Positions 1 to 7,282 of a stretch of 18,851 nt of DNA are shown one piece after another. The DNA is from Ruminococcaceae bacterium UBA1734 (GTDB lineage Bacteria > Bacillota > Clostridia > Oscillospirales > Acutalibacteraceae). The first letter of the stretch is position 1; each line of letters begins with the position of its first letter. Position numbers and translations under genes: made by a program. The stretch lies in contig DCIE01000024.1 in the NCBI GenBank assembly GCA_002315765.1, forward strand, positions 15,945 through 34,795, in the 5' to 3' direction. The notes under the pieces were generated by a model, which saw nothing but the letters and a program-made list of their open reading frames with translations, did not search any database and was not told the DNA's origin.

Positions 1-72
1 AAATGACCGCCTCTGTTTTCTTTTTAATACAATATTTTTTGCTATCCGTTTTCAGTGTATTTTTTATTTTGC

Positions 73-726
73 CTACAAATCAATACTTTCAAATCTTTTG
101 CAGGATTTTAAAAAAGAAACCAATGTTATAACCGCAAAAACAATCATTCCTAATAAAAGCAATCCCAGTTGGATAAGCAAATGCTCTGTTCCGAAAGCAT
201 TTAAGAAACCGAGATTTGGAAAATGATGCAACGATTCTCCTATACCTAAGGTGGAAAATGCCACAATAATATAGGTTACAAAAGGTTTTCCGAAATTATA
301 AGCTGTTTTAAAAAATCCGCCCACGAAGAGTAAATTAAACAATCCGAACATACAAAATGCAAGACCTAAAGCAAAAGGGTTTGCATTCATCAATGCGTTT
401 GACCTATAAGCAGCGGAGTCGGACAGAAGGGTCATTCGAATAATTGTAATTAATCCCATAAGCAATAAGGAACATAATTCGATAAAGCAAACAAAAATAT
501 ATTTTCCTTTTACAACATCGCGTTTAGCAATCGGAAGCAGTGCCGAAAAAAGAATATCGTTTGTTTCCCTTGAATTTTGAAAGCTTTGGAAAATTCCGAG
601 GGTTACGAAAAACACGCCGCAAAGAATAGGATATCCCGGAAGAAAAAACATAAATCCGAAAAGTATAAACAAAAAGGATAAAATAGAGGCGCTTAATTTA
701 ATTTCTTTTTTTAGTATATTACTCAT
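73..726 (-). CDS. ABC-2 type transporter permease
   Basis: Integral membrane half of a two-gene ABC transporter, about 217 residues with roughly six hydrophobic segments. It fits the ABC2_membrane_5 style: a stretch near residue 65 reading LLPIAKRDVVKGKY, between the second and third membrane segments, resembles the LLP..R.DIV..KY signature of that family. The start is placed at the ATG at 726 rather than the one at 735. The 735 ATG directly abuts the GGAAAGGG ribosome site, while the 726 ATG lies 9 nt after it and overlaps the upstream ATPase stop by 8 nt (ATGAGTAA), a translational-coupling arrangement. It presumably pairs with the ATPase next door. Related pairs are often controlled by a GntR regulator, but none is present here. 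The substrate cannot be told. The family call is fairly sure, the function unknown. Confidence 0.8.
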   Translation of the reverse strand: MSNILKKEIKLSASILSFLFILFGFMFFLPGYPILCGVFFVTLGIFQSFQNSRETNDILFSALLPIAKRDVVKGKYIFVCFIELCSLLLMGLITIIRMTLLSDSAAYRSNALMNANPFALGLAFCMFGLFNLLFVGGFFKTAYNFGKPFVTYIIVAFSTLGIGESLHHFPNLGFLNAFGTEHLLIQLGLLLLGMIVFAVITLVSFLKSCKRFESIDL

Positions 727-1441
727 TTTCAGCATCCCTTTCCATTCTCAGCATTGTATCTTCAAGGCTTTCGTCATTTTGGGAATATCTACCGATAAAG
801 TCGCTTTTTGACAGCGATGCTGTGATTTTTCCACTTTGAATGTAAACAATATCATCAGCACACTTTTCAATATCAGAAATAATATGAGTTGAAAAGAATA
901 CTGCCACACCGTCCTCTTTTAACCTTGTAAATACGCCTAAAAGTTCATCTCTTGAAAACGGGTCAAGTCCACTTGTAGGCTCATCAAGAATTAATACCTT
1001 TGCATTATGGGAAAGTGCAATAAGCAAATTGCATTTTACCTTCATACCCTCGGATAATTCCTTTGCGGATTTATTCTCATCAATTTTAAATAATTTAAGA
1101 TATTTTTTATATGATTCCTCATCCCAACTGTCGTAAAATCCCTTTACAACATTCATAATATCTTTAATCTTTTTTCTCGGATACCAGTTCACGCTTCCGG
1201 TTGAATAGCCGATATTCTTTTTAATCTCGTTTTCATTCTGAGAAAGCGTTTTTCCGAAATAAAGTATTTCTCCGCTGTCGGGATGTACTAAATTGAGCAT
1301 TGATTTAATAGTAGTGGTTTTTCCCGCACCGTTTCTCCCGATAAATCCTGTGATTTTGCCGGCAGAAATACCGAAAGATACATTATCCAATTTAAAAGTA
1401 GGATAGGTTTTATTTAAGTTTTTAATTTCAACTATATTCAT
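719..1441 (-). CDS. ABC transporter ATP-binding protein
   Basis: Cytoplasmic ATPase of an ABC exporter, 240 residues from the ATG at 1441. It shows Walker A GRNGAGKTT (about 35-43), an ABC signature in the variant form LSEGMKVK (about 129-136), Walker B LILDEPTSGLD (about 150-160) and the H-loop histidine in STHII (about 186). The LSEGM signature instead of LSGGQ is typical of the YtrB/GntR-linked and CcmA-like exporter ATPases. A TTG at 1453 would add four residues, but GGTG 7 nt before the ATG at 1441 favours the shorter form. It overlaps the permease by 8 nt, so the two are surely one transporter. The 72 bases upstream contain no strong consensus promoter; a TTGCAA with a TAATAT 19 nt later is the best candidate. 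Confidence 0.9.
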   Translation of the reverse strand: MNIVEIKNLNKTYPTFKLDNVSFGISAGKITGFIGRNGAGKTTTIKSMLNLVHPDSGEILYFGKTLSQNENEIKKNIGYSTGSVNWYPRKKIKDIMNVVKGFYDSWDEESYKKYLKLFKIDENKSAKELSEGMKVKCNLLIALSHNAKVLILDEPTSGLDPFSRDELLGVFTRLKEDGVAVFFSTHIISDIEKCADDIVYIQSGKITASLSKSDFIGRYSQNDESLEDTMLRMERDAENE

Positions 1442-1542
1442 TTCGTACACCAATCTTTTCTATCAAGGGCATATATTAATGTTTCATTTGAAATTTATTG
1501 CAACACAAACCCGATATTGATTTTCAAGTATCGTACACAGAA

Positions 1543-1566
1543 ACAGCACCGCCTTTGCGGTGCTGT
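1543..1566 (-). terminator. Hairpin terminator after secF
   Basis: Perfect 10-bp GC-rich stem (ACAGCACCGC pairing with GCGGTGCTGT) with a 4-nt loop, 16 nt beyond the secF stop on the minus strand. The following minus-strand bases are T-rich but not a clean run (TTCTGTG), so it is a plausible rather than ideal intrinsic terminator separating secDF from the ABC pair. Confidence 0.6.
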
Positions 1567-1581
1567 AAGTCTTTTGCTTTC

Positions 1582-2511
1582 TTATTTCTTTTTAGAAGAA
1601 TTTTGACTCTTTTCTTTCCAGCAAACCCAAAGAGGACCTGCAACAAAAAGTGATGAGAAACAACCGGATAACAAACCAAATGCCATTGGAATACCAAAGG
1701 TACGAAGGCTTGTAAGACCGTAAATTTCAGCAACAACGATAATAGTAAGTACGGCAAGAACAGTTGTTACGGATGTAACAATATTTCTTGAAATAACTCC
1801 GCCGATACTTAAATCCATATTGTCGTTAAGCGAAAGATGAGGATAATATTTTTTATTCTCTCTTACACGGTCATATACAACGATTGTATCGTTAAGTGAA
1901 TAACCCAAAATTGTAAGAACAACTGCCATATAGTTTGAGTCAATCTGCAAACGGAAAATAATACAGGTACAGAATGTGATGGCAAGGTCGAGAATTAACG
2001 CAATAAGTGCAGTAATAGCCGCCGAAAAACCACCGATTTTCCTAAATCTGATACCCACATAAATTACAACGAATACAGCAGTTAGAACAACAGCTACCAT
2101 ACTCTTTGCAAAGAAGCTTCCGGCAACGGAGGAACTAACCGAGTTTGAGTCGTAAAGCTCAATCTTGTTATCCTTGAACTTTTCTTCAAGAGCAGTTGTA
2201 ATAGCCTCTTGGTTATCGGCAGAAAGAGCATTTTTACCCGAAAGGTTAATTGTATATGTCTTGGTATCACCTGCAAGAGATTCGTTCTTGCTTACCGAGA
2301 AATCCTTATCAATTGCACCCTTAATGGCTGTAGTGAAATCTTCCTGCTTAACATCTCCGGTATAAGAATATGTAATTCTTGCACCACCGCTGAAGTTAAT
2401 ATCAAGACGAAGACCCGCTACAATTCCCATAACGATACCGGCAATAATAACTATTGCGTATGTAATTAAAACTATTTTTAAAACTTTTTTTGAATTAATC
2501 TTATTAGCCAT
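1582..2511 (-). CDS. secF: Protein translocase subunit SecF
   Basis: Membrane subunit of the SecDF complex, which uses ion flow to help pull secreted proteins out of the SecYEG channel. It has 309 residues, the normal length. There is an N-terminal membrane segment, then the extracytoplasmic P1-like part beginning LDINFSGGARITYSY (the conserved FxGG motif), then five further membrane segments. The diagnostic motif LGYSLNDTIVVYDRVREN lies about two thirds along and holds the conserved Asp of the proton/ion path. Its ATG overlaps the secD stop by 8 nt (ATGGCTAA), so translation is likely coupled. The order secD-secF with separate genes is common in Clostridia. A terminator hairpin follows. Confidence 0.97.
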   Translation of the reverse strand: MANKINSKKVLKIVLITYAIVIIAGIVMGIVAGLRLDINFSGGARITYSYTGDVKQEDFTTAIKGAIDKDFSVSKNESLAGDTKTYTINLSGKNALSADNQEAITTALEEKFKDNKIELYDSNSVSSSVAGSFFAKSMVAVVLTAVFVVIYVGIRFRKIGGFSAAITALIALILDLAITFCTCIIFRLQIDSNYMAVVLTILGYSLNDTIVVYDRVRENKKYYPHLSLNDNMDLSIGGVISRNIVTSVTTVLAVLTIIVVAEIYGLTSLRTFGIPMAFGLLSGCFSSLFVAGPLWVCWKEKSQNSSKKK

Positions 2512-3892
2512 TTTTCTTACCTCCGTAAAGCGCAGGTTTTCTCAAGAATTTTAACTGAGAAATACTCTTGAGCATATATTTAGAAGCAAGAACACCCATT
2601 ATCAGGTTGAAGATAACGCCGATTAACAATGTATAACCGAAGGAATAAATTGCACCGGTAATCGAAGAACCGAATAATGACATAAGTGGTGAGAATATCT
2701 TGGCAACAAAACTATCCGGTGTACCGAAAGCACCCATAAGTACAATAGATACGATAACGATTGTTACATTACCGTCAATAATTGCGGAAAGACTGTTCTT
2801 AAATCCGGAATCAATAGAGCCGTCAATGGTCTTGCCTTTCTTAAACTCATCTCTGATGCGTTCTGCCGCAATAACATTACAGTCAACACCAACACCGATT
2901 GAAAGAATAATACCGGCGATACCCGGAACGGTAAGTGTGAAACTTGAAACATTGGGGAAAAATCCCGAAATACAAGCGATGGTTCCTGCCAACTGTCCCA
3001 AAAGGGCAATACAAGCAACAAAACCGTGCATTCTGTAACGAACAAGCATAAGTAAACATACGATACCGAATGCAATAGAACCTGCGATAATCATAACATC
3101 AAGAGCATCCGAACCTAAAGAAGGAGAGATAATCTGAAGTTTACTGTCATCAACCGTTAAAGCAAACGGAAGTGAACCTGCATTAATCTTGTTTGCAAGG
3201 TCAATGGCTGCTTCCTCGGTAAAGTTACCGTAAATAATAGCACTGCCGCCGGTGATTGCACCGTTTGAACAACTTGCGGTGGAAATATTGGTTTCATCCA
3301 TATAAATGGAAATATTTGTACCGTTTGTATAAGCATTTGAAGTAGCCTTTGCAAATGCATCAGCACCTTGTGAATTAAGCTGTAATGCTACAACATAACC
3401 GTGCTCTTCATCATAATTGGCAGCGGCGTTTGTTACAACATCGCCTTCCATAAATGCAGTTCCCGAGGAATTATCGCTACCCTCATAGAACTTAAGTTTT
3501 GCTGAGGCACCAAGTTCTTTTACAGCTGCCTGAGCATCAAAATCATCGTCTCCGGCAGTTCTCGGAAATCTTACGATTACCTGATGGTTTGCAGTGTCGG
3601 TGTAAACCTCATAATCGGTAATGTTAAGATTAACAAGACGGGTTTCAATGATTGCTTTTGCTGATGCCATATCGTCCGAAGTAATTTCAATTCCTTCTTT
3701 ATCGGGAGAAAAAACAGCTTCTACACCGCCGGAAATATCAATACCCCATCGAATATCATCCGCACCTTTGATAAATGTTTTCTTTTTGTCGCCGTAGTAA
3801 TCTGAAATTCCGAAAAATGCGGTATAAGTTAACGCCAAAATCAAAACTAAGATTACAAAAAATACCGGCTTGCCTACTCTTTTGGACTTCAT
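2504..3892 (-). CDS. secD: Protein translocase subunit SecD
   Basis: First subunit of SecDF, 462 residues. It has an N-terminal membrane helix, the GIDISGG motif typical of SecD just after it, a large extracytoplasmic P1 domain, then five membrane segments. The fourth-segment motif reads GIAGIILSIGVGVDCNVIAAERIRDE over two stretches, with the conserved Asp of the ion pathway and Cys where most SecD proteins have Ala. The start is the ATG at 3892, with GGAGG 8 nt upstream. A TTG at 3907 overlaps that ribosome site and is rejected. A consensus SigA promoter sits about 80 nt upstream, with a stem-loop leader between. The P1 domain is shorter than in E. coli, as usual for Firmicutes. Confidence 0.97.
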   Translation of the reverse strand: MKSKRVGKPVFFVILVLILALTYTAFFGISDYYGDKKKTFIKGADDIRWGIDISGGVEAVFSPDKEGIEITSDDMASAKAIIETRLVNLNITDYEVYTDTANHQVIVRFPRTAGDDDFDAQAAVKELGASAKLKFYEGSDNSSGTAFMEGDVVTNAAANYDEEHGYVVALQLNSQGADAFAKATSNAYTNGTNISIYMDETNISTASCSNGAITGGSAIIYGNFTEEAAIDLANKINAGSLPFALTVDDSKLQIISPSLGSDALDVMIIAGSIAFGIVCLLMLVRYRMHGFVACIALLGQLAGTIACISGFFPNVSSFTLTVPGIAGIILSIGVGVDCNVIAAERIRDEFKKGKTIDGSIDSGFKNSLSAIIDGNVTIVIVSIVLMGAFGTPDSFVAKIFSPLMSLFGSSITGAIYSFGYTLLIGVIFNLIMGVLASKYMLKSISQLKFLRKPALYGGKKNG

Positions 3893-3933
3893 TGGCAAAT
3901 CCTCCAATTCTAATAACCCTTTATGGGTAACAA

Positions 3934-3960
3934 TGACGGAAAGAATACCTCATTCCGTCA
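3934..3960 (-). promoter_or_regulatory. Stem-loop in the secDF mRNA leader
   Basis: An 8-bp perfect stem (TGACGGAA with TTCCGTCA) and an 11-nt loop lie just downstream of the predicted secDF transcription start (about 3964). No T-run follows, so it does not look like a terminator of the gene before. The loop and 3' arm contain a 10-codon reading frame on the minus strand (3953 to 3921, MRYSFRHCYP) that ends before the secD ribosome site. It has no good ribosome site of its own. The hairpin could stabilise the 5' end or take part in regulation; this is inference. Confidence 0.45.
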
Positions 3961-3970
3961 AGATAAGATA

Positions 3971-3999
3971 ATTATACTAAAACTTTGACATAAAGTCAA
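3971..3999 (-). promoter_or_regulatory. SigA-type promoter for secDF
   Basis: On the minus strand: -35 TTGACT (3994-3999), 17-bp spacer, -10 TATAAT (3971-3976). It lies between the aminotransferase stop at 4012 and secD. Predicted start of transcription about 3964. Confidence 0.85.
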
Positions 4000-4011
4000 T
4001 GATTATTAAGA

Positions 4012-5283
4012 CTATTTTACTAATTTTTCCAAACTTGCATATTTAACAGCCACGGAAAGTAAATTTGCCGCCTGTTTTATCTGTTGAATATCAGGATAAG
4101 ACGGTGCTATTCTCAGGTTTTTATCATCAGGGTCTTTTCCGTAAGGGAATGTAGCACCGGGAGTGGTAAGGACAAGTCCCGCATTTTTGCAAAGTTCACC
4201 TACACGCTTGGCGCAACCATCCAAAACATCAAGGCTTATAAAGTATCCGCCGTTAGGCTTACTCCATGAAGCAATACCCAATCCCTCCAAAGAATTACGG
4301 AATTCCTCTAAAACAGCATCGAATTTAGGTCTTAACACATCAGCGTGTTTCTTCATTTGTTCCTTAAGTGCTTCAAAATCAGGGAACATCTTTGCGTGTC
4401 TTAATTGATTAATCTTATCGGGGCCTATGCTTTGATATGTAATTCTCGCCTTTAACATATCCACTATTGTTTTGCTTCCTGCCTCTACTGCCACACCGGC
4501 ACCGGGAAATGTTATTTTTGAGGTAGAAGCAAAAATAATAGGCATATCCGGATTTCCTGCTTTTTCACATTCTTCGGTGATATTAAGCAATTTATCGCTA
4601 TTTTCATACAAATCGTGGATAACATAAGCATTATCCCAAAAGATATGAAAATCCTTTGCGGCAGGTTTTAATCCGGCCAATCTCTTAACTGTTTCATCGC
4701 TGTATGTAATACCTGTGGGGTTGGAATATTTCGGAACGCACCAAATACCCTTAACGCTTTTATCCTTAACATACTCTTCAACCATATCCATATCAGGACC
4801 GTTTTCGGTCATTGGGATGGATATTAGTTCAAAACCGAAATGCTGAGTTATACCGAAATGTCTGTCATAACCCGGGCAGGGACACAAAAACTTTCTGTCC
4901 TTTACATTTAACCAAGGTTCATCTCCTAAACCGCTGACCATACCTTGAGCTATTGTATCAAACATCATGGTAAGAGAAGAATTTCCGCCTACAATAATAT
5001 TTTCAGCCGGTACCTCAATGACTTGGGAAAATAATTCCTTTATTTCCGTTAGTCCGTCCATTCCGCCGTAATTTCTGCAATCAATTCCGTCCTTGCCTAC
5101 AAGGTTATCCTTTGATGTAAGAATATCCAACAATTTATGACTTAAAACAAGGTCATCGTTACCGGGCTTTCCCCTTGCCATATTGAGATTTAGTCCCAAA
5201 GCACATAATTCATCATATTTTTTCTTTACATTTTCAAATTCCGAAGTAAGTTCTTCCTTTGATAATTCAAAATATTTCTTCAC
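4012..5283 (-). CDS. PLP aminotransferase, class Ic aspartate aminotransferase type
   Basis: Cytoplasmic pyridoxal-phosphate enzyme of fold type I, about 423 residues. It matches the Aminotran_MocR/class Ic family typified by Corynebacterium AspT. The N-terminal LNMARGKP, the YSNPTG motif (Asn binding the cofactor), WDNAY (Asp pairing with the pyridine nitrogen, and Tyr) and STSKITFPGAG carrying the Schiff-base lysine are all present, as is NLRIAPS near the end with the likely carboxylate-binding Arg. The likely reaction is aspartate plus 2-oxoglutarate to oxaloacetate plus glutamate; substrate range is inferred. I place the start at the GTG at 5283. The ATG at 5307 falls at about the predicted transcription start and has no room for a ribosome site, while AAAGG lies 11 nt before the GTG. 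It has its own promoter. Confidence 0.82.
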   Translation of the reverse strand: MKKYFELSKEELTSEFENVKKKYDELCALGLNLNMARGKPGNDDLVLSHKLLDILTSKDNLVGKDGIDCRNYGGMDGLTEIKELFSQVIEVPAENIIVGGNSSLTMMFDTIAQGMVSGLGDEPWLNVKDRKFLCPCPGYDRHFGITQHFGFELISIPMTENGPDMDMVEEYVKDKSVKGIWCVPKYSNPTGITYSDETVKRLAGLKPAAKDFHIFWDNAYVIHDLYENSDKLLNITEECEKAGNPDMPIIFASTSKITFPGAGVAVEAGSKTIVDMLKARITYQSIGPDKINQLRHAKMFPDFEALKEQMKKHADVLRPKFDAVLEEFRNSLEGLGIASWSKPNGGYFISLDVLDGCAKRVGELCKNAGLVLTTPGATFPYGKDPDDKNLRIAPSYPDIQQIKQAANLLSVAVKYASLEKLVK

Positions 5284-5314
5284 AGTTCTCACAACCTTTA
5301 CAAACATAATTAAT

Positions 5315-5343
5315 ATTATAATGAATACCTATAATTTTTTCAA
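5315..5343 (-). promoter_or_regulatory. SigA-type promoter for the aminotransferase
   Basis: On the minus strand: -35 TTGAAA (5338-5343), 17-bp spacer, -10 TATAAT (5315-5320). Transcription would begin near 5308, just ahead of or at the ATG at 5307. This is the main reason to prefer the downstream GTG start at 5283. Confidence 0.8.
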
Positions 5344-5362
5344 GTATTTTATAACAAAAAAG

Positions 5363-5381
5363 GTCGGGAGAAACTCCCGAC
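5363..5381 (-). terminator. Intrinsic terminator ending the suf-rhamnose operon
   Basis: Perfect 8-bp stem GTCGGGAG / CTCCCGAC with a 3-nt loop, followed on the minus strand by CTTTTTTGTT. It lies 7 nt past the stop of the small peptide gene and ends the transcript that starts at smsC. Confidence 0.88.
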
Positions 5382-5387
5382 ACGATA

Positions 5388-5567
5388 TTATTTAAACATG
5401 GTTTGAATTCCGTCAATAAAATCTCCGGCAGCACGGGCAATTTTTGCCGAGCCTTTTGTTATTTTGTGGGTGTCGGTTAAAACTGTTTTCCCCACAATTG
5501 CAACGGCGGCACCTGCCACCATACCGGCTCCCATTCCTTTTACAAAATTCATTGTGCCTTTTTGCAT
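5388..5567 (-). CDS. Small glycine/alanine-rich membrane peptide, 59 aa
   Basis: Short gene not easily picked up by length filters. It has a strong ribosome site (AAGGGAGG, 8 nt before the ATG) and ends just before a strong terminator. The peptide starts MQKGTMNFVKG and has one glycine/alanine-rich hydrophobic stretch (about residues 11-30, GMGAGMVAGAAVAIVGKTVL). A basic, amphipathic tail follows (HKITKGSAKIARAAGDFIDG). It resembles in general form the YtxH-like and other small Gly-rich one-pass membrane proteins, but I cannot assign a family. It lies 49 nt after rfbC in the same orientation and most likely shares the rhamnose transcript. A function cannot be given. Confidence 0.75.
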   Translation of the reverse strand: MQKGTMNFVKGMGAGMVAGAAVAIVGKTVLTDTHKITKGSAKIARAAGDFIDGIQTMFK

Positions 5568-5616
5568 AAGAACAACCTCCCTTTCGAGATTATCTTATCC
5601 AAATACATCGTAAATA

Positions 5617-6162
5617 TTATTTCCTTTTAAAGGCAGGATGAATTTTATCTTTTTCGGAAAGCTTTATTTCCATTCCCCGGGGAATAGGCCAATTAATACC
5701 TATTTCGGGGTCGTTCCACATAAGTCCGCCCTCATCATTCGGATGATAAAAATCGTCAACCTTATAAACAAATTCCGCCACATCAGAAAGCACCAAAAAA
5801 CCGTGGGCAAAATTTTTCGGAATAAAAAACTGTTTTTTATTTTCCTCGGAAAGAATTACTCCTTCCCATTTACCATAGGTTTCAGAGTCTTCCCTTAAAT
5901 CCACTGCCACATCAAAAACCTCACCTTTAATGCAGCGAACAAGCTTTGACTGACTGAATTGCTTTTGAAAATGCAGTCCTCTTAAAACTCCCTTTGAGGA
6001 CATAGACTGATTATCCTGAACAAAATCAACTTTAATTCCACCCTTGTAGAACTCATCCCTTTGATAGGTTTCCATAAAGTATCCACGGTCATCACCGAAT
6101 ACGGTGGGTTCCACAATAATTACGCCGTCTATTGAGGTTTTTAAAAAATTAAACTTTCCCAA
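5617..6162 (-). CDS. rfbC: dTDP-4-dehydrorhamnose 3,5-epimerase
   Basis: RmlC, the third step of dTDP-L-rhamnose synthesis: double epimerisation of dTDP-4-keto-6-deoxyglucose. It is a cupin enzyme of 181 residues, the usual length. Visible family marks are DDRGYFMETY (about 24-33), the catalytic base His in LRGLHFQ (about 64), FIPKNFAHGFLVLSD, and the C-terminal NDPEIGINWP. The start codon is a TTG placed directly after the rfbB stop with no gap. GGAAAGAG about 8 nt upstream, inside the end of rfbB, serves as ribosome site. The tight junction means coupled expression with rfbB. The product feeds RfbD, encoded two genes upstream. Confidence 0.95.
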   Translation of the reverse strand: MGKFNFLKTSIDGVIIVEPTVFGDDRGYFMETYQRDEFYKGGIKVDFVQDNQSMSSKGVLRGLHFQKQFSQSKLVRCIKGEVFDVAVDLREDSETYGKWEGVILSEENKKQFFIPKNFAHGFLVLSDVAEFVYKVDDFYHPNDEGGLMWNDPEIGINWPIPRGMEIKLSEKDKIHPAFKRK

Positions 6163-7239
6163 TTACAGTTCACTCTTTCCGCTATACATCTTATCATAAT
6201 ACTTTTGGTAATCACCACTTACCACATTTTCAACCCAATCCATATTTTGAAGATACCATTTTAAAGTCTTTTTTATTCCCTCTTCAAAACAGGTTTCGGG
6301 ATACCAGCCAAGTGTATCCTTGATTTTTTCAGGGTCTATTCCGTATCTGCGGTCATGTCCTTTTCGGTCGGTTACATGCTTAATTAAATATTCTCCAACC
6401 TCATGGTCCACATTTTCTTTAATATAATTTATGATTGATTTGACAATAAAAATATTAGGCTTTTCGTTATGTCCGCCCACATTATATATTTCCCCGATTT
6501 TGCCTTTGCCGATAACCATATCAATAGCCTTGCAATGGTCCTCAACATAAAGCCAATCTCTTATTTGCATTCCGTCTCCGTAAACCGGCAAATCCTTATG
6601 CTTTAAGGTGTTATTCATAATAAGGGGTATGAGTTTTTCGGGAAACTGATACGGTCCGTAATTATTTGAACATCTTGTTATATTAACGGGAAATTTATAA
6701 GTATCCCCAAAAGCCTTTACAAAAAGGTCGGCTGATGCCTTTGAAGCAGAATAAGGAGAATGTGGGTCAAGAGGTGTGGTTTCGGTAAAATATCCTGTTT
6801 CTCCCAAACTTCCGTAAACCTCATCGGTTGAAACCTGAAGATATTTTACTCCGTCTTTATATTTGTCATCACCGATTGTCCAAGCATCCTTAGCACATTT
6901 AAGCAAATTAACCGTGCCCTCAACATTTGTTTTAACAAAAATTTCGGGACTTTCTATACTTCTGTCCACATGGCTTTCAGCGGCAAAATTAACCACATAA
7001 TCTACTCGGTTTTCTCCAAATATCTTTACAATGGCATCCCTATCGCAAATATCTGCCTGAACAAAGATATAATGGGGATTATTTTCCACGGATTTTAAAT
7101 TTTCAAGATTACCGGCATAGGTTAGTTTATCCACATTGATAATCTTTATATCCTTATATTTATTAAGCATATAAATAATAAAATTTGAACCGATAAACCC
7201 GGCACCGCCTGTTACAAGATAGGTTTTTATATCAATCAC
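6163..7239 (-). CDS. rfbB: dTDP-glucose 4,6-dehydratase
   Basis: RmlB, a short-chain dehydrogenase-type enzyme that turns dTDP-glucose into dTDP-4-keto-6-deoxyglucose with bound NAD. It has 358 residues, slightly longer than most. Motifs seen: NAD-binding GGAGFIG (11-17), the active-site STDEVYG with Thr138, Asp139 and Glu140, and YSASK with Tyr163 and Lys167. NNYGPYQFPEKLIP is the usual substrate-side stretch. The start appears to be a GTG at 7239. No ATG is nearby, and no good Shine-Dalgarno is visible, so translation initiation may be weak or depend on the leader. A possible internal promoter lies in the short gap after rfbD. The precursor enzyme RfbA is not in this window. Confidence 0.95.
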   Translation of the reverse strand: MIDIKTYLVTGGAGFIGSNFIIYMLNKYKDIKIINVDKLTYAGNLENLKSVENNPHYIFVQADICDRDAIVKIFGENRVDYVVNFAAESHVDRSIESPEIFVKTNVEGTVNLLKCAKDAWTIGDDKYKDGVKYLQVSTDEVYGSLGETGYFTETTPLDPHSPYSASKASADLFVKAFGDTYKFPVNITRCSNNYGPYQFPEKLIPLIMNNTLKHKDLPVYGDGMQIRDWLYVEDHCKAIDMVIGKGKIGEIYNVGGHNEKPNIFIVKSIINYIKENVDHEVGEYLIKHVTDRKGHDRRYGIDPEKIKDTLGWYPETCFEEGIKKTLKWYLQNMDWVENVVSGDYQKYYDKMYSGKSEL

Positions 7240-7248
7240 CGCTTTTCT

Positions 7249-7282
7249 AAGATATAATATATCTTTATACTCTCATTGTTAA
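7249..7282 (-). promoter_or_regulatory. Possible internal promoter with a palindrome, upstream of rfbB
   Basis: The rfbD-rfbB gap carries an inverted repeat with 8-bp arms and a one-base centre (AAGATATA A TATATCTT, 7249-7265). Overlapping it is a candidate minus-strand promoter: TTAACA (7277-7282), 17-bp spacer, TATTAT (7254-7259). A start near 7247 would leave only about 8 nt before the rfbB GTG. The promoter is a weak call; the palindrome is plain in the sequence. Confidence 0.35.

Noticed and set aside
3..131. Short plus-strand hydrophobic reading frame beginning at the left edge
   Set aside because: No ribosome site can be seen, and more than a third of it overlaps the permease gene on the other strand.
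1443..1539. TCGTACAC at 1443-1450 and again at 1532-1539, flanking the ABC operon start
   Set aside because: An 8-base repeat is not strong enough alone; one copy covers the region between ribosome site and ATG, and no regulator is linked.
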